From assembly GCF_005887115.1 (NCBI RefSeq), contig NZ_PNCJ01000023.1, positions 108,113-172,112 of the forward strand: a stretch of 64,000 nucleotides of DNA. Direction: 5' to 3'. The DNA comes from Pseudoalteromonas rubra (GTDB taxonomy: Bacteria; Pseudomonadota; Gammaproteobacteria; Enterobacterales; Alteromonadaceae). The notes beneath the pieces are model-generated. The model searched no databases. It was not told the DNA's origin and saw nothing but the letters and a program-made list of their open reading frames with translations. Numbering within the stretch: position 1 is the first letter of the stretch; each line of letters opens with the position of its first letter. This document shows, one piece after another, positions 42,856-52,179 of the stretch. Made by a program: the position numbers and the translations under genes.

Positions 42856-45534
42856 ATGGCAGAAGTGAGCATAGAGAAACTAGCCGAAAACATTGGTACA
42901 ACTGTTGATAAATTACTCCAGCAGTTGACAGATGCAGGGATCACCAAAGCCACTGGCGACCATGTTACTGAAAGTGAGAAAGCACAATTGCTTGACCATT
43001 TGAGTAAGCAGCACGGCGGTACCGGTTCTGAAGGGCCGGAGCGCATGACTTTGCAACGTAAAAGCAAGAGCACTCTGAGTGTGACAGGCTCTCACGGCAA
43101 AGCAAAGTCTGTTCAGGTCGAGGTACGTAAAAAGCGCACTTACGTTAAAAAGAGCGCAATCGAGCAGCAAAAAGAGCAGGAAAGACTGGCTGCAGAGGAA
43201 GCTGCGCGCAAAGAAGCAGAGTTGAAAGCTCAGCAAGAAGCTGAGCAAAAAGCCAAAGAAGAAGCCGAGCGTAAGGCACAAGAGGAAGCCGAGCGTAAGG
43301 CACTAGAGGAAGCTGAGCGCAAGGCTAAAGATGAGGCAAAACGTGCAGCGCAAGCTGAACGTCAAGCGAAAGAACAGCAGAGTGAAGAAGTGGATAGCGC
43401 CCAACAAGAGAAAGAGAAACTAGAAGCAGAGCGTCTGCGCAAAGAAGCAGAAGCAGCTGCCCTAAAGAAAGCAGAAGAAGAAGCCAAGCGTAAAGCTGAA
43501 GAAGCGAAGCGCTTAGCGGAAGAGAATGAAGCCCGCTGGAAAGCTGAAGAAGAAGAGCGCGCACGTCGCGAAGCTTCTGCAGATCACCACCTTACGACGT
43601 CGACTTATGCACGTGAAGCAGAAGATGAGTCAGATGCACAGGAAGAAAAGAGTGCACGTCGTAAGAAAAAGAAAAAGCCAGCAGAAAAAGTGGCTCAGCC
43701 AGTGCGTGGCAAAGGTAAAAAAGGCAAGCTTAAAGCACCTACCTCGTTACAGCATGGCTTTAAGAAGCCAGTTAGCGAAGTGAAGCAGGAAGTGCGCATC
43801 AGTGAGACCATCACAGTTGCTGAGCTGGCATCACGCATGGCTGTTAAAGGCGTTGAAGTCGTTAAGACGATGATGAAGATGGGTGAAATGGTTACCATTA
43901 ACCAGGTCATCGATCAGGAAACCGCTCAGGTTGTGGCTGAAGAAATGGGCCACAAAGTTGTTCTGGTGAAAGAGAACGAATTGGAAGAAAAAGTACTGAG
44001 CGAGCGTAACGAAAGTGAAGCGCTTGAGCAACGTGCACCAGTTGTTACCGTTATGGGTCACGTTGACCATGGTAAAACTTCAACACTGGATTACATCCGT
44101 AAAGCGAAGGTTGCTGCTGGCGAGGCCGGTGGTATTACTCAGCACATCGGTGCATACCATGTTGAAACCGAAGGCGGTATGATCACTTTCCTGGATACTC
44201 CTGGACACGCAGCGTTTACCTCAATGCGTGCGCGTGGTGCGAAAGCAACGGATATCGTTGTTCTGGTTGTAGCTGCTGACGATGGTGTAATGCCACAGAC
44301 TAAAGAAGCGGTACAACACGCGAAAGCGGCAGAAGTCCCTCTGATCATCGCTGTAAACAAAATGGACAAAGAAGGCATTGACCCGGATCGTGTTAAAAAC
44401 GAACTGGCTCAGCTGGACGTTATTCCTGAAGAATGGGGTGGTGATACGCAGTTTGTTCACATCTCAGCGAAGACTGGTCTGGGCATTGACGACCTGCTAG
44501 AAGCGATTCTGATGCAGTCTGAACTGCTTGAGCTGAAAGCGGCACACAAAGGCATGGCGTCAGGTGTGGTGATTGAATCTCGCCTTGATAAAGGTCGTGG
44601 TCCGGTTGCAACTGTACTGGTTCAGTCTGGTGAGCTTAACCAGGGTGATATCGTACTGTGTGGTCTGGAATATGGCCGTGTTCGTGCAATGAAAGACGAG
44701 AACGGTAAAGACATCACGACTGCAGGTCCTTCAATTCCGGTTGAGATCCTGGGTATGTCGGGTGTACCAGCTGCGGGTGACGAAGCAACGGTTGTTAAAG
44801 ACGAGCGTAAAGCCCGTGAAGTTGCACTATATCGCCAGGGTAAATTCCGTGATGTGAAACTGGCGCGTCAGCAAAAAGCGAAGCTTGAAAACATGTTTAC
44901 CAACATGACTGAAGGCGACGTGTCTGAAGTGAACGTAGTACTGAAAGCAGACGTACAGGGTTCAATCGAAGCTATCTCTGATTCTTTGGTTAAACTGTCT
45001 ACAGACGAAGTTAAAGTGAAGATCGTTGGTAGCGGCGTAGGTGGTATCACTGAAACTGACGCAACCCTGGCTGCTGCGTCTAACGCCATCATCGTTGGCT
45101 TTAACGTTCGTGCTGATGCCTCTGCACGTAAAGTGATTGAAGCTGAAAACCTGGACTTGCGTTACTACAGCGTAATCTACGACCTGATCGAAGAAGTGAA
45201 GCAGGCAATGTCGGGCATGCTGGCACCTGAATTCAAGCAAGAGATCATCGGTCTGGCTGAAGTACGTGACGTGTTCAAGTCGCCTAAGATTGGCTCTGTT
45301 GCGGGTTGTATGGTAACTGAAGGTGTGGTTAAACGTAGCGCACCTATCCGCGTACTGCGTGACAATGTTGTTATTTACGAAGGTGAGCTTGAATCACTGC
45401 GCCGCTTTAAAGATGACGTGGCAGAAGTTCGTAACGGCATGGAGTGTGGTATCGGCGTTAAGAACTATAATGACGTTAAGGTCGGTGACCAAATCGAGGT
45501 ATTCGAAACCGTTGAAGTACAACGTACGTTGTAA
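42856..45534 (+). CDS. infB: Translation initiation factor IF-2
   Basis: GTPase that brings initiator tRNA to the 30S subunit. The 892 residues comprise the N-terminal IF2N module (1-50), a long charged Ala/Glu/Lys-rich linker (about 90-280) with 24-bp tandem repeats, a second IF2N-like module (about 315-365), the G domain (GHVDHGKTS, DTPGHAAF, NKMDKEG), and domains II-IV ending in EVFETVEVQRTL. It is cotranscribed with the initiator tRNA it uses. A strong terminator follows, before rbfA. Confidence 0.97.
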   Translation: MAEVSIEKLAENIGTTVDKLLQQLTDAGITKATGDHVTESEKAQLLDHLSKQHGGTGSEGPERMTLQRKSKSTLSVTGSHGKAKSVQVEVRKKRTYVKKSAIEQQKEQERLAAEEAARKEAELKAQQEAEQKAKEEAERKAQEEAERKALEEAERKAKDEAKRAAQAERQAKEQQSEEVDSAQQEKEKLEAERLRKEAEAAALKKAEEEAKRKAEEAKRLAEENEARWKAEEEERARREASADHHLTTSTYAREAEDESDAQEEKSARRKKKKKPAEKVAQPVRGKGKKGKLKAPTSLQHGFKKPVSEVKQEVRISETITVAELASRMAVKGVEVVKTMMKMGEMVTINQVIDQETAQVVAEEMGHKVVLVKENELEEKVLSERNESEALEQRAPVVTVMGHVDHGKTSTLDYIRKAKVAAGEAGGITQHIGAYHVETEGGMITFLDTPGHAAFTSMRARGAKATDIVVLVVAADDGVMPQTKEAVQHAKAAEVPLIIAVNKMDKEGIDPDRVKNELAQLDVIPEEWGGDTQFVHISAKTGLGIDDLLEAILMQSELLELKAAHKGMASGVVIESRLDKGRGPVATVLVQSGELNQGDIVLCGLEYGRVRAMKDENGKDITTAGPSIPVEILGMSGVPAAGDEATVVKDERKAREVALYRQGKFRDVKLARQQKAKLENMFTNMTEGDVSEVNVVLKADVQGSIEAISDSLVKLSTDEVKVKIVGSGVGGITETDATLAAASNAIIVGFNVRADASARKVIEAENLDLRYYSVIYDLIEEVKQAMSGMLAPEFKQEIIGLAEVRDVFKSPKIGSVAGCMVTEGVVKRSAPIRVLRDNVVIYEGELESLRRFKDDVAEVRNGMECGIGVKNYNDVKVGDQIEVFETVEVQRTL
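43261..43332. repeat. Three tandem 24-bp repeats inside infB
   Basis: Copies at 43261-43284, 43285-43308 and 43309-43332 begin GAAGCCGAGCGTAAGGCAC or a near match and encode an EAERKAxEE-type helical repeat in the IF-2 linker. Confidence 0.85.
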
Positions 45535-45555
45535 TCCAATCGGGGTTAAACCTTG

Positions 45556-45579
45556 AAATGGGGGCGTCAGCCCCCATTT
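45556..45579 (+). terminator. Rho-independent terminator between infB and rbfA
   Basis: Perfect 10-bp arms AAATGGGGGC (45556-45565) and GCCCCCATTT (45570-45579), GTCA loop, T-rich tail. rbfA-truB then depend on readthrough or a separate promoter within 45580-45649. Confidence 0.75.
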
Positions 45580-45649
45580 GTGTTTGTGTTTCCTCTAGTG
45601 GGCGAGTGTATGCATTGCCCGTTTTAATGATTAAATTGAAGTGGTGAAA

Positions 45650-46060
45650 ATGAGAGAATTTTCTCGTACTGATCGTGTTGCACAACAGATCCAAAAAGAA
45701 ATTGCCGTGATTTTACAGCGTGAGATTAAAGATCCACGTTTGGGCATGGTCACCGTATCGGCTGTCGAGGTATCGCGCGATCTGTCCTACGCCAAGGTCT
45801 TTATTACCGTACTTGGCGGTGACGATGACAAAACCAAAGAAAATCTGTCTATTTTAAATGAAGCGACAGGCTATATCCGCTCACTGCTGGGCAAACGGAT
45901 CCGCGCACGGATCATGCCGGAGCTGCGTTTTGTGCTGGATAACTCCCTGATGGAAGGCATGCGCATTTCTAACCTGGTTGATGAAGTGATCCGCAAAGAC
46001 AATGAAAAGCGTGGTGATGAAGCGCAGCCAGACACAAAAAGCGACGACGGAGAAGCCTGA
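45650..46060 (+). CDS. rbfA: Ribosome-binding factor A
   Basis: Assists 16S 5'-end processing and 30S maturation. The 136 residues form a single KH-like domain: RTDRVAQQIQKEIAVILQ, GMVTVSAVEVSRDLSYAKVF and RIMPELRFVLDNSLMEGMRI. A polar tail follows. The start is ATG at 45650, which gives the family N-terminus MREFSRTDR; upstream in-frame GTG codons at 45641 and 45644 are less likely. Its stop overlaps the truB start as TGATG. Confidence 0.95.
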   Translation: MREFSRTDRVAQQIQKEIAVILQREIKDPRLGMVTVSAVEVSRDLSYAKVFITVLGGDDDKTKENLSILNEATGYIRSLLGKRIRARIMPELRFVLDNSLMEGMRISNLVDEVIRKDNEKRGDEAQPDTKSDDGEA

Positions 46061-46995
46061 TGGCACGCCGTAGTAAAGGCCGTCCGATAGACGGGATTGT
46101 GCTGCTCAACAAGCCGCAGGGGATCTCCTCCAATAAAGCCTTGCAACAAGCCAAAGGTATTTATTTTGCACAAAAAGCTGGCCACACGGGCGCGCTCGAT
46201 CCGCTGGCAACGGGCATGCTGCCAATCTGTTTTGGTGAAGCGACCAAGTTTACCCAGTTCCTGCTGGATACTGATAAAACTTACGTCGTCCGTGCTAAAT
46301 TAGGTGAGCGTACCACGACCTCAGACTCTGATGGCGAGGTGGTTGAAACACGCCCGGTGCAGATCACTCGCGAGCAGCTAGAGCAGGACGTCGCCAGTTT
46401 TCTGGGTGAGTCGGATCAATATCCGTCCATGTACTCGGCGCTAAAGTATCAGGGTCAACCTTTATACAAGTACGCCCGTGAAGGCATCGAAGTGCCGCGC
46501 AAGTGTCGCAAGATCAACGTTTACTCAATCACATTAGATGAGTATGACGAGCAGGCGCAAGAGATCCTGATGACGGTGCATGTTTCCAAAGGAACCTACA
46601 TTCGCACCATAGTGGATGACCTGGGTGAAAAGCTTGGCTGTGGTGCGCATGTCATTATGCTGCATCGCTCTGAGGTGGGCCATTACCCCAGTGATAAAAT
46701 GATCACGCTGGAAGAGCTCGAAGAAAAACTTCAGCAGGCCAAAGCAGACGATTTGCCACCGTCGACTTATATTGATGCGTTGTTACTTCCTATGGACACG
46801 GCGCTGGTTGATTTACCGACGGTAGAGATCAGTGCAGAGCAGGGCGTGGCATTCAGCCACGGTCAAACCGTGGTGGTTGGCGAGCTGCCAGAGGGCGTAT
46901 TGAAAGTAGTTGCTGACGGCCGCTTTGTCGGTATCGGTGAGCGCAACCAGCATGGCCATTTAAAGGCCAAACGCGCGTTATCCAGCGCCCAATAA
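46060..46995 (+). CDS. truB: tRNA pseudouridine-55 synthase
   Basis: Makes pseudouridine 55 in the T loop of tRNAs. The 311 residues include the catalytic motif GHTGALDPLATGML with the nucleophile Asp, the KTYVVRAKLGERTTTSDSDG segment, the RTIVDDLGEKLGCGAHV motif and a C-terminal PUA-type domain (from about 245). Its ATG overlaps the rbfA stop codon and GGAGAAG is at ribosome-site distance, so it is translationally coupled. Confidence 0.96.
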   Translation: MARRSKGRPIDGIVLLNKPQGISSNKALQQAKGIYFAQKAGHTGALDPLATGMLPICFGEATKFTQFLLDTDKTYVVRAKLGERTTTSDSDGEVVETRPVQITREQLEQDVASFLGESDQYPSMYSALKYQGQPLYKYAREGIEVPRKCRKINVYSITLDEYDEQAQEILMTVHVSKGTYIRTIVDDLGEKLGCGAHVIMLHRSEVGHYPSDKMITLEELEEKLQQAKADDLPPSTYIDALLLPMDTALVDLPTVEISAEQGVAFSHGQTVVVGELPEGVLKVVADGRFVGIGERNQHGHLKAKRALSSAQ

Positions 46996-47001
46996 AATTT
47001 T

Positions 47002-47030
47002 TTGTCAGCAGGGGGAATTGCTGATACAAT
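47002..47030 (+). promoter_or_regulatory. Promoter of rpsO
   Basis: TTGTCA (47002-47007), 17-bp spacer, TACAAT (47025-47030), 70 bp before the rpsO start. Confidence 0.75.
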
Positions 47031-47100
47031 GCCGCCCGCTTTGTCGCTTTGGCTGAATTAGTGATCGGCTAAAGCATTACTTAAACAATTGGAGTTTATT

Positions 47101-47370
47101 ATGTCACTAAGCAATCAAGAAAAAGCAGAAATCGTAGCAAAATTCGCACGCGCAGAAGGCGACACTGGTTCTCCTGAAGTTCAGGTTGCACTGTTAACTG
47201 CTGATATCAACAAGCTACAAGGTCACTTCGCTAACCACAAGCATGACTTCCACTCACGTCGTGGTCTGCTACGTAAAGTAAGCCAGCGTCGTAACCTGCT
47301 TGACTACCTAAAAGGTAAGAGCGTAGAGCGTTACTCTGCACTAATCAAAGAGCTTGGCCTACGTCGCTAA
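47101..47370 (+). CDS. rpsO: 30S ribosomal protein S15
   Basis: Primary 16S-binding protein of the platform. The 89 residues match the family length exactly: GDTGSPEVQVALLTADI, HDFHSRRGLLRKVSQRR and LLDYLKGKSVERYSALIKELGLRR are all standard. ATG at 47101 follows TTGGAGTTTATT. It has its own promoter and terminator, as in E. coli, with pnp next. Confidence 0.98.
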   Translation: MSLSNQEKAEIVAKFARAEGDTGSPEVQVALLTADINKLQGHFANHKHDFHSRRGLLRKVSQRRNLLDYLKGKSVERYSALIKELGLRR

Positions 47371-47405
47371 GAACTTGATTATTTGTCGGATTTTTATCCG
47401 ATAAG

Positions 47406-47434
47406 AAAAAAGGGGCTAAATCGCCCCTTTTTTT
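47406..47434 (+). terminator. Rho-independent terminator after rpsO
   Basis: GGGGC (47412-47416) and GCCCC (47423-47427) extended by A/T pairs, then T7. The 208 bp from here to pnp hold its leader; no specific RNase III stem was identified by eye. Confidence 0.85.
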
Positions 47435-47642
47435 GTGGGTATATACTCAGTATACTTATGCCCGAGCCGCCATTCTGACGGTTCAGCGCCAAGTCTGCAG
47501 CCAATTGTAGTGCTTAAGCGGATCATCTAGCTCTGTTTGGTTTAGCCTTTTTTATCAAATAGTTATTAGTCACTTTAGTCCTCTTAAGACTGTAATTGGT
47601 CGTTGTTGGCGCTTATATGTTATTTTTGTAAGGAATATATTT

Positions 47643-49757
47643 GTGCAAGCAATTATTAAAGAATTCCAACTTGGTCAACACACAGTAACCCTGGAAACTG
47701 GTGCGATTGCGCGTCAGGCTGACGGTGCTGTACTGGCCAGTATTGGTGATACTTCTGTATTAGTCACTGTTGTAGGTAAGCGTGAAGCTGCACCTGGCCA
47801 GGACTTTTTCCCTCTGACAGTAAACTATCAGGAAAAAATGTATGCGGCAGGCCGTATCCCTGGTGGCTTCCTGAAGCGTGAAGGCCGTCCTTCAGACAAT
47901 GAAACGCTGATTGCGCGTCTGATTGACCGTCCAATCCGTCCTCTGTTCCCGGACGGCTTTGTAAATGAAGTACAAGTTATCGCGACAGTGGTTTCTTCAA
48001 ACCCTGAAATTCAACCAGACATGGTTGCAATGATTGGTACTTCTGCAGCACTAGCCATTTCTGGCGTGCCATTCAATGGTCCAATCGGCGCCGTGCGCGT
48101 TGGTTTCACTGATGGTCAGTACGTACTGAACCCGTCAGTAACAGAACTTGAGCAAAGTAAACTTGACCTGGTTGTTGCTGGTACCGAAGGTGCTGTACTG
48201 ATGGTTGAGTCAGAAGCTGAAATTCTGACTGAAGAAGAAATGCTGGGCGCAGTTGTATATGGTCATGAGCAATCACAGGCTATCATCAAAGCTGTGAACG
48301 AATTTGCTGCAGAAGCAGGCAAGCCGGCTTGGGACTGGACTGCACCAGAGAAAAACGTTGAGCTGTCTGACAAAATCGCAGCTATCGCTGAACAAAAAGT
48401 CGGTGACGCTTACCGCATCACGGATAAAGTTGCCCGTAAAGATGCACTAAGCGAAGCAAAAGCGGAAGTGGTTGAGAAGCTGACTGCGGAGCTGGCTGAA
48501 GGCGAAGCGCTGGACGAGCAGGAAGTGTCTAAGCTGTTCAGCTCACTTGAGAAGAAAATCGTACGTGGCCGTATCATCGCGGGTGAGAAGCGTATCGATG
48601 GCCGTGAACCAGATATGGTTCGTGCACTTGACGTGATGACGGGCGTATTGCCACGTACACACGGTTCAGCCATCTTCACACGTGGTGAAACTCAGGCTTT
48701 GGTTACTGCTACCTTAGGTACAGAGCGCGATTCACAAATGATGGACAACCTGATTGGCACGCAGAAGCATCACTTCATGCTGCACTACAACTTCCCTCCA
48801 TTCTGTGTAGGTGAGACAGGTTTCATTGGTTCTCCTAAGCGTCGTGAAATTGGCCACGGTAACCTGGCTAAGCGCGGTGTACAGGCGGTTATGCCAACAC
48901 TTGAGGAATTCCCGTACTCTGTACGTGTGGTTTCTGAAATCACTGAATCAAACGGTTCGTCTTCAATGGCGTCAGTATGTGGTACGTCTTTGGCTCTGAT
49001 GGATGCGGGTGTACCTATCAAGTCATCTGTTGCGGGTATCGCGATGGGTCTGGTTAAAGAAGGCGATGACTTTGTCGTACTTTCTGACATCCTGGGTGAC
49101 GAAGACCACCTGGGTGACATGGACTTTAAAGTAGCGGGTAACAGCGCGGGTGTCACTGCACTTCAGATGGATATCAAGATTGAAGGTATCACGAAAGAAA
49201 TCATGCAGATCGCACTGCGTCAGGCAAAAGCGGCACGTCTGCATATCCTGAGCGTGATGGACCAGGCTATCGCCAGCCCATCTCAGGACCTGTCTGAGTT
49301 CGCACCTCGTATCTACACCATGAATATTCCACCGAAGAAGATTGCAGACGTAATCGGTAAAGGTGGCGCTGTGATCCGTCAGCTGACGGAAGAAACAGAT
49401 ACAACCATCGAAATCGAAGATGACGGTACCATTAAGATTGCTGCAACCAACGGTAACAGCGCGAAAGAAGCGATTGCTCGCATCGAAGCGCTAACTGCTG
49501 AGCTGGAAGTAGGCACTATCTACACAGGTAAAGTAAACCGTATCGTAGACTTTGGTGCATTCGTAAACGTACTGCCAGGTAAAGATGGTCTGGTACACAT
49601 TTCACAGATCAGCAAAGAGCGCGTAAACAACGTAGCTGATCACCTGAGCGTTGGCCAGGAAGTGAAGGTAAAAGTACTGGAAGTAGACCGTCAGGGTCGT
49701 GTGCGTCTGAGCATCAAAGAAGCATTAGAGTCAGAAGCGGCACCTGCTGCTGAGTAA
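47643..49757 (+). CDS. pnp: Polyribonucleotide nucleotidyltransferase (PNPase)
   Basis: Phosphorolytic 3'-5' exoribonuclease of the RNA degradosome. The 704 residues hold two RNase PH cores (about 1-230 and 315-550; catalytic-core motif GDEDHLGDMDFKVAG in the second), an all-helical linker, a KH domain (KIADVIGKGGAVIRQLTEE) and an S1 domain (GKVNRIVDFGAFVNVLPGKDGLVHIS). The start is GTG at 47643, with AAGGA about ten bases upstream. E. coli pnp is known to be autoregulated through its leader; the 208-bp leader here allows the same. Confidence 0.97.
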   Translation: MQAIIKEFQLGQHTVTLETGAIARQADGAVLASIGDTSVLVTVVGKREAAPGQDFFPLTVNYQEKMYAAGRIPGGFLKREGRPSDNETLIARLIDRPIRPLFPDGFVNEVQVIATVVSSNPEIQPDMVAMIGTSAALAISGVPFNGPIGAVRVGFTDGQYVLNPSVTELEQSKLDLVVAGTEGAVLMVESEAEILTEEEMLGAVVYGHEQSQAIIKAVNEFAAEAGKPAWDWTAPEKNVELSDKIAAIAEQKVGDAYRITDKVARKDALSEAKAEVVEKLTAELAEGEALDEQEVSKLFSSLEKKIVRGRIIAGEKRIDGREPDMVRALDVMTGVLPRTHGSAIFTRGETQALVTATLGTERDSQMMDNLIGTQKHHFMLHYNFPPFCVGETGFIGSPKRREIGHGNLAKRGVQAVMPTLEEFPYSVRVVSEITESNGSSSMASVCGTSLALMDAGVPIKSSVAGIAMGLVKEGDDFVVLSDILGDEDHLGDMDFKVAGNSAGVTALQMDIKIEGITKEIMQIALRQAKAARLHILSVMDQAIASPSQDLSEFAPRIYTMNIPPKKIADVIGKGGAVIRQLTEETDTTIEIEDDGTIKIAATNGNSAKEAIARIEALTAELEVGTIYTGKVNRIVDFGAFVNVLPGKDGLVHISQISKERVNNVADHLSVGQEVKVKVLEVDRQGRVRLSIKEALESEAAPAAE

Positions 49758-49787
49758 GATCTGACAAAGAAACAATGAGTTTCGATG

Positions 49788-49813
49788 AAAGGGGCTGAAT
49801 GGCCCCTTTTTTT
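49788..49813 (+). terminator. Rho-independent terminator after pnp
   Basis: GGGGC (49791-49795) and GCCCC (49802-49806), preceded by AAA and followed by T7. Confidence 0.85.
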
Positions 49814-49889
49814 ATGCTTTAATGATTGCTCAAACCGAGTAGCGACAAGCGGATCACCAATTCGCACCATGCCCAAAAGGGGAAATAGA

Positions 49890-50771
49890 TTGAGACTGTT
49901 ATTATTACCTTTGCTATGTATGAGTTTGCTGGGGTGTCAGTCAACTCAGCAGGCGGCGGATGTACCGAATGTAACCGTACCTTTTGCCGTGCCTCTGGCG
50001 GCCAATTTTCGCAATGAAATAGCCATTGCCAGATACAGCGAGCTGTTACAGAACAAAACATTAGATAGTGAACAGCAAGCTCAGTTGTTTTATAACCGTG
50101 GCATGTTGTACGACAGTTTGGGCTTAACCACATTGGCACGCATAGACTTCAATCGTGCCGTCAAACTAAAGCCAGACCTGGCAGAAGTCTACAACTTTCT
50201 GGGCATTCACCACACACTCAGACAAGAGTATGGCACAGCCTATGAAATGTTTGATGCGGTGCTGGAGCTGAACACAGATCATGAGTATGCCTATTTAAAC
50301 CGTGGCATCGCGTTGTATTATGGTGAGCGCCCGGCGCTGGCAGTGAGTGATTTCGAATCCTTTCTGGCGCGTTCTCCTCAGGACCCGTATCGGCTGATGT
50401 GGCTTTATCTGGCTGAATCAGAGGTCGATCCAGTTGCGGCAAAAGCGGCGCTTAAGCAGCATAGCCAGGCTTTAAATAATGATGAGTGGGCAACACAGTT
50501 GGTACAGCTTTATTTGGGAGAGCTGTCTCAGCAAGCCTTTCTAGCTCAGGTGGGAGATGGCGTTAAGTCGCAGCAGGAGTTTGCAGAGCGCCTGTGTGAA
50601 GCTTATTTCTATCTTGCCAAGCGTTACCAGTTCGAAGGTAAGACAGGCAAGGCCATCGAGTATTTTAAACTGGCACTTGCCACCAATGTGTATGAATTTG
50701 TCGAACATAAATACGCTCGTCTGGAATTACAAATCATTGCTGACGAAATGAATCAGGCGGATGTAGGCTAA
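49890..50771 (+). CDS. nlpI: Lipoprotein NlpI (TPR adaptor of peptidoglycan hydrolases)
   Basis: Outer-membrane lipoprotein that scaffolds endopeptidases and the Prc protease. The start is read as TTG at 49890: AGGGGA lies about eight bases upstream, the signal then opens normally (MRLLLLPLLCMSLLGC, lipobox LLGC) and the length is 293 residues, close to the 294 of E. coli NlpI. The in-frame ATG at 49869 would add seven residues and has no ribosome site. TPR repeats cover most of the mature protein, for example AQLFYNRGMLYDSLGLTTLA and AYLNRGIALYYGERPALAVS. It follows pnp as in E. coli and precedes the metalloprotease gene by four bases. Confidence 0.92.
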   Translation: MRLLLLPLLCMSLLGCQSTQQAADVPNVTVPFAVPLAANFRNEIAIARYSELLQNKTLDSEQQAQLFYNRGMLYDSLGLTTLARIDFNRAVKLKPDLAEVYNFLGIHHTLRQEYGTAYEMFDAVLELNTDHEYAYLNRGIALYYGERPALAVSDFESFLARSPQDPYRLMWLYLAESEVDPVAAKAALKQHSQALNNDEWATQLVQLYLGELSQQAFLAQVGDGVKSQQEFAERLCEAYFYLAKRYQFEGKTGKAIEYFKLALATNVYEFVEHKYARLELQIIADEMNQADVG

Positions 50772-50775
50772 CGCT

Positions 50776-51948
50776 ATGTCTGCTTATGTGCTTCGCTATG
50801 TGGTAATGCTAATTTGCATCACTCTCATAGCGGGCAGTACAGCCAACCCTTGGCTGTTTAACTCGCCAAATTCGCGTCAGGCACAGCTATCTTTGCTTAA
50901 GCGAAGTCCACAGAGTTTCTACTTTGATACCCAAAAGGCCAGCTTATTAATACCTCAGTTGCCCGATGACTCAGTACAGGCATTACGCCAACTTGGGCAG
51001 CCTGAGGCTGCGTTTGAGTGGGCACACAGGTTACTTGAAAAAGGTGAGTTGAGCACCGCTGTAATGCTTGCCAGTGCGCACTGGCAAGCGGTTAGTATAC
51101 AGGCTCGTAGTCGTTTATTGCAGTCGCTGACAGCGATGCAGGCTGTTCCTGAGATAATTCAGTTGTCTGCGCAGTTCACCTTACCTAAGCCATACATGAC
51201 GTTGTCACAGCTCATGCAGGGTGTGTCCTCCAGTCGGCTTGGCCGCTCGGATTTAAACCGACTCGCGATAGAGACGGTAGGAGATGTCAGCTGGGAAAAC
51301 TCAGAGTGTCAGCGTCGAGTATTGCTGTTGAGTGACTCCTGGTTGGGACTCAGTAAACTGGAACAACTAAAAGCGCAGTATCTTGCAGCGCCTTTGCCAT
51401 ATGCCGGAAGCTATTGCTTTGCAGGTCCGATTTATATGGGAGCGGACTTACAGTGTGGTGTGAAAGCACGCAAGTATGCACATTGTGATGTTATTAACAT
51501 GCCGGGTAGAGCACATTGGTCTTCGGCGGATCATTTGGTGTTGATGACGGAGCGTGGAGCGGCCAATGTCAGTCGTGGAGTAATGACTTTAAACCTCAAA
51601 AGTGACTACAAGGTGTTTATTCATGAATTGATGCACTTTAGTGGCTTTGAAGATGAATATGCTATTGGCGCAGAAAAGGCAAAGTGGCTATGTGCAACCC
51701 CAGGTCATAAGGCGCCCAATTTATATGTTGGCCACACGCCTCCTAAGGGCTGGTACCCCAGCCACAGCTGCGAGGCTGGGGAGCTGCCAGCCTATAAACC
51801 TCAGCAAGCCATGTCAAATATGCAATATCAGAGTCTGGCTTTGTCAGCACGATACAAAGAGCTTTGGTTATTGGCATTTCAGCAACAGCGCAATAAACCC
51901 ACTAACTTTCAGCGATTTATTCAGGTCAAATTAGCCGCCAAGGGTTAA
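50776..51948 (+). CDS. Exported M64-like zinc metalloprotease
   Basis: A 390-residue protein with an N-terminal signal or anchor (VLRYVVMLICITLIAGSTA). The central part is helical. The zinc site is HELMHFSGFEDEY, the HExxH-x5-DE pattern of M64-type peptidases (IgA protease family, HExxHxxxxLxDE). Several Cys (SECQRR, YCFAGP, LQCGVK, AHCD, WLCATP, HSCEAG) suggest disulfides. It begins four bases after nlpI, so the two are cotranscribed. A link to NlpI-guided envelope proteolysis is possible but unproven. Confidence 0.75.
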   Translation: MSAYVLRYVVMLICITLIAGSTANPWLFNSPNSRQAQLSLLKRSPQSFYFDTQKASLLIPQLPDDSVQALRQLGQPEAAFEWAHRLLEKGELSTAVMLASAHWQAVSIQARSRLLQSLTAMQAVPEIIQLSAQFTLPKPYMTLSQLMQGVSSSRLGRSDLNRLAIETVGDVSWENSECQRRVLLLSDSWLGLSKLEQLKAQYLAAPLPYAGSYCFAGPIYMGADLQCGVKARKYAHCDVINMPGRAHWSSADHLVLMTERGAANVSRGVMTLNLKSDYKVFIHELMHFSGFEDEYAIGAEKAKWLCATPGHKAPNLYVGHTPPKGWYPSHSCEAGELPAYKPQQAMSNMQYQSLALSARYKELWLLAFQQQRNKPTNFQRFIQVKLAAKG

Positions 51949-52179
51949 AAGCCCAGTTTATTTATGAATTTAATCTGAATTGTTTGTAAATGTTGGCTAA
52001 AATGGCAGCGTATAGAGCGCGAAAGTCTAGACAACTCAAATACTAATCAAGTATAACTGGTAAGCGTTATGTGTGATAAAAACGTGCGCAAAATAAATCA
52101 GATAGTCTATGCATAACACTAGCTACACACTGCGCGCTGTTCCGTTATTTACGGTTATTGAAGATAAAAGGTTTTCTTT

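Noticed and set aside
43201..43600. Repeats in infB as a mobile or CRISPR-like array
   Set aside because: They are in-frame 24-bp coding repeats of the IF-2 linker with no spacers.
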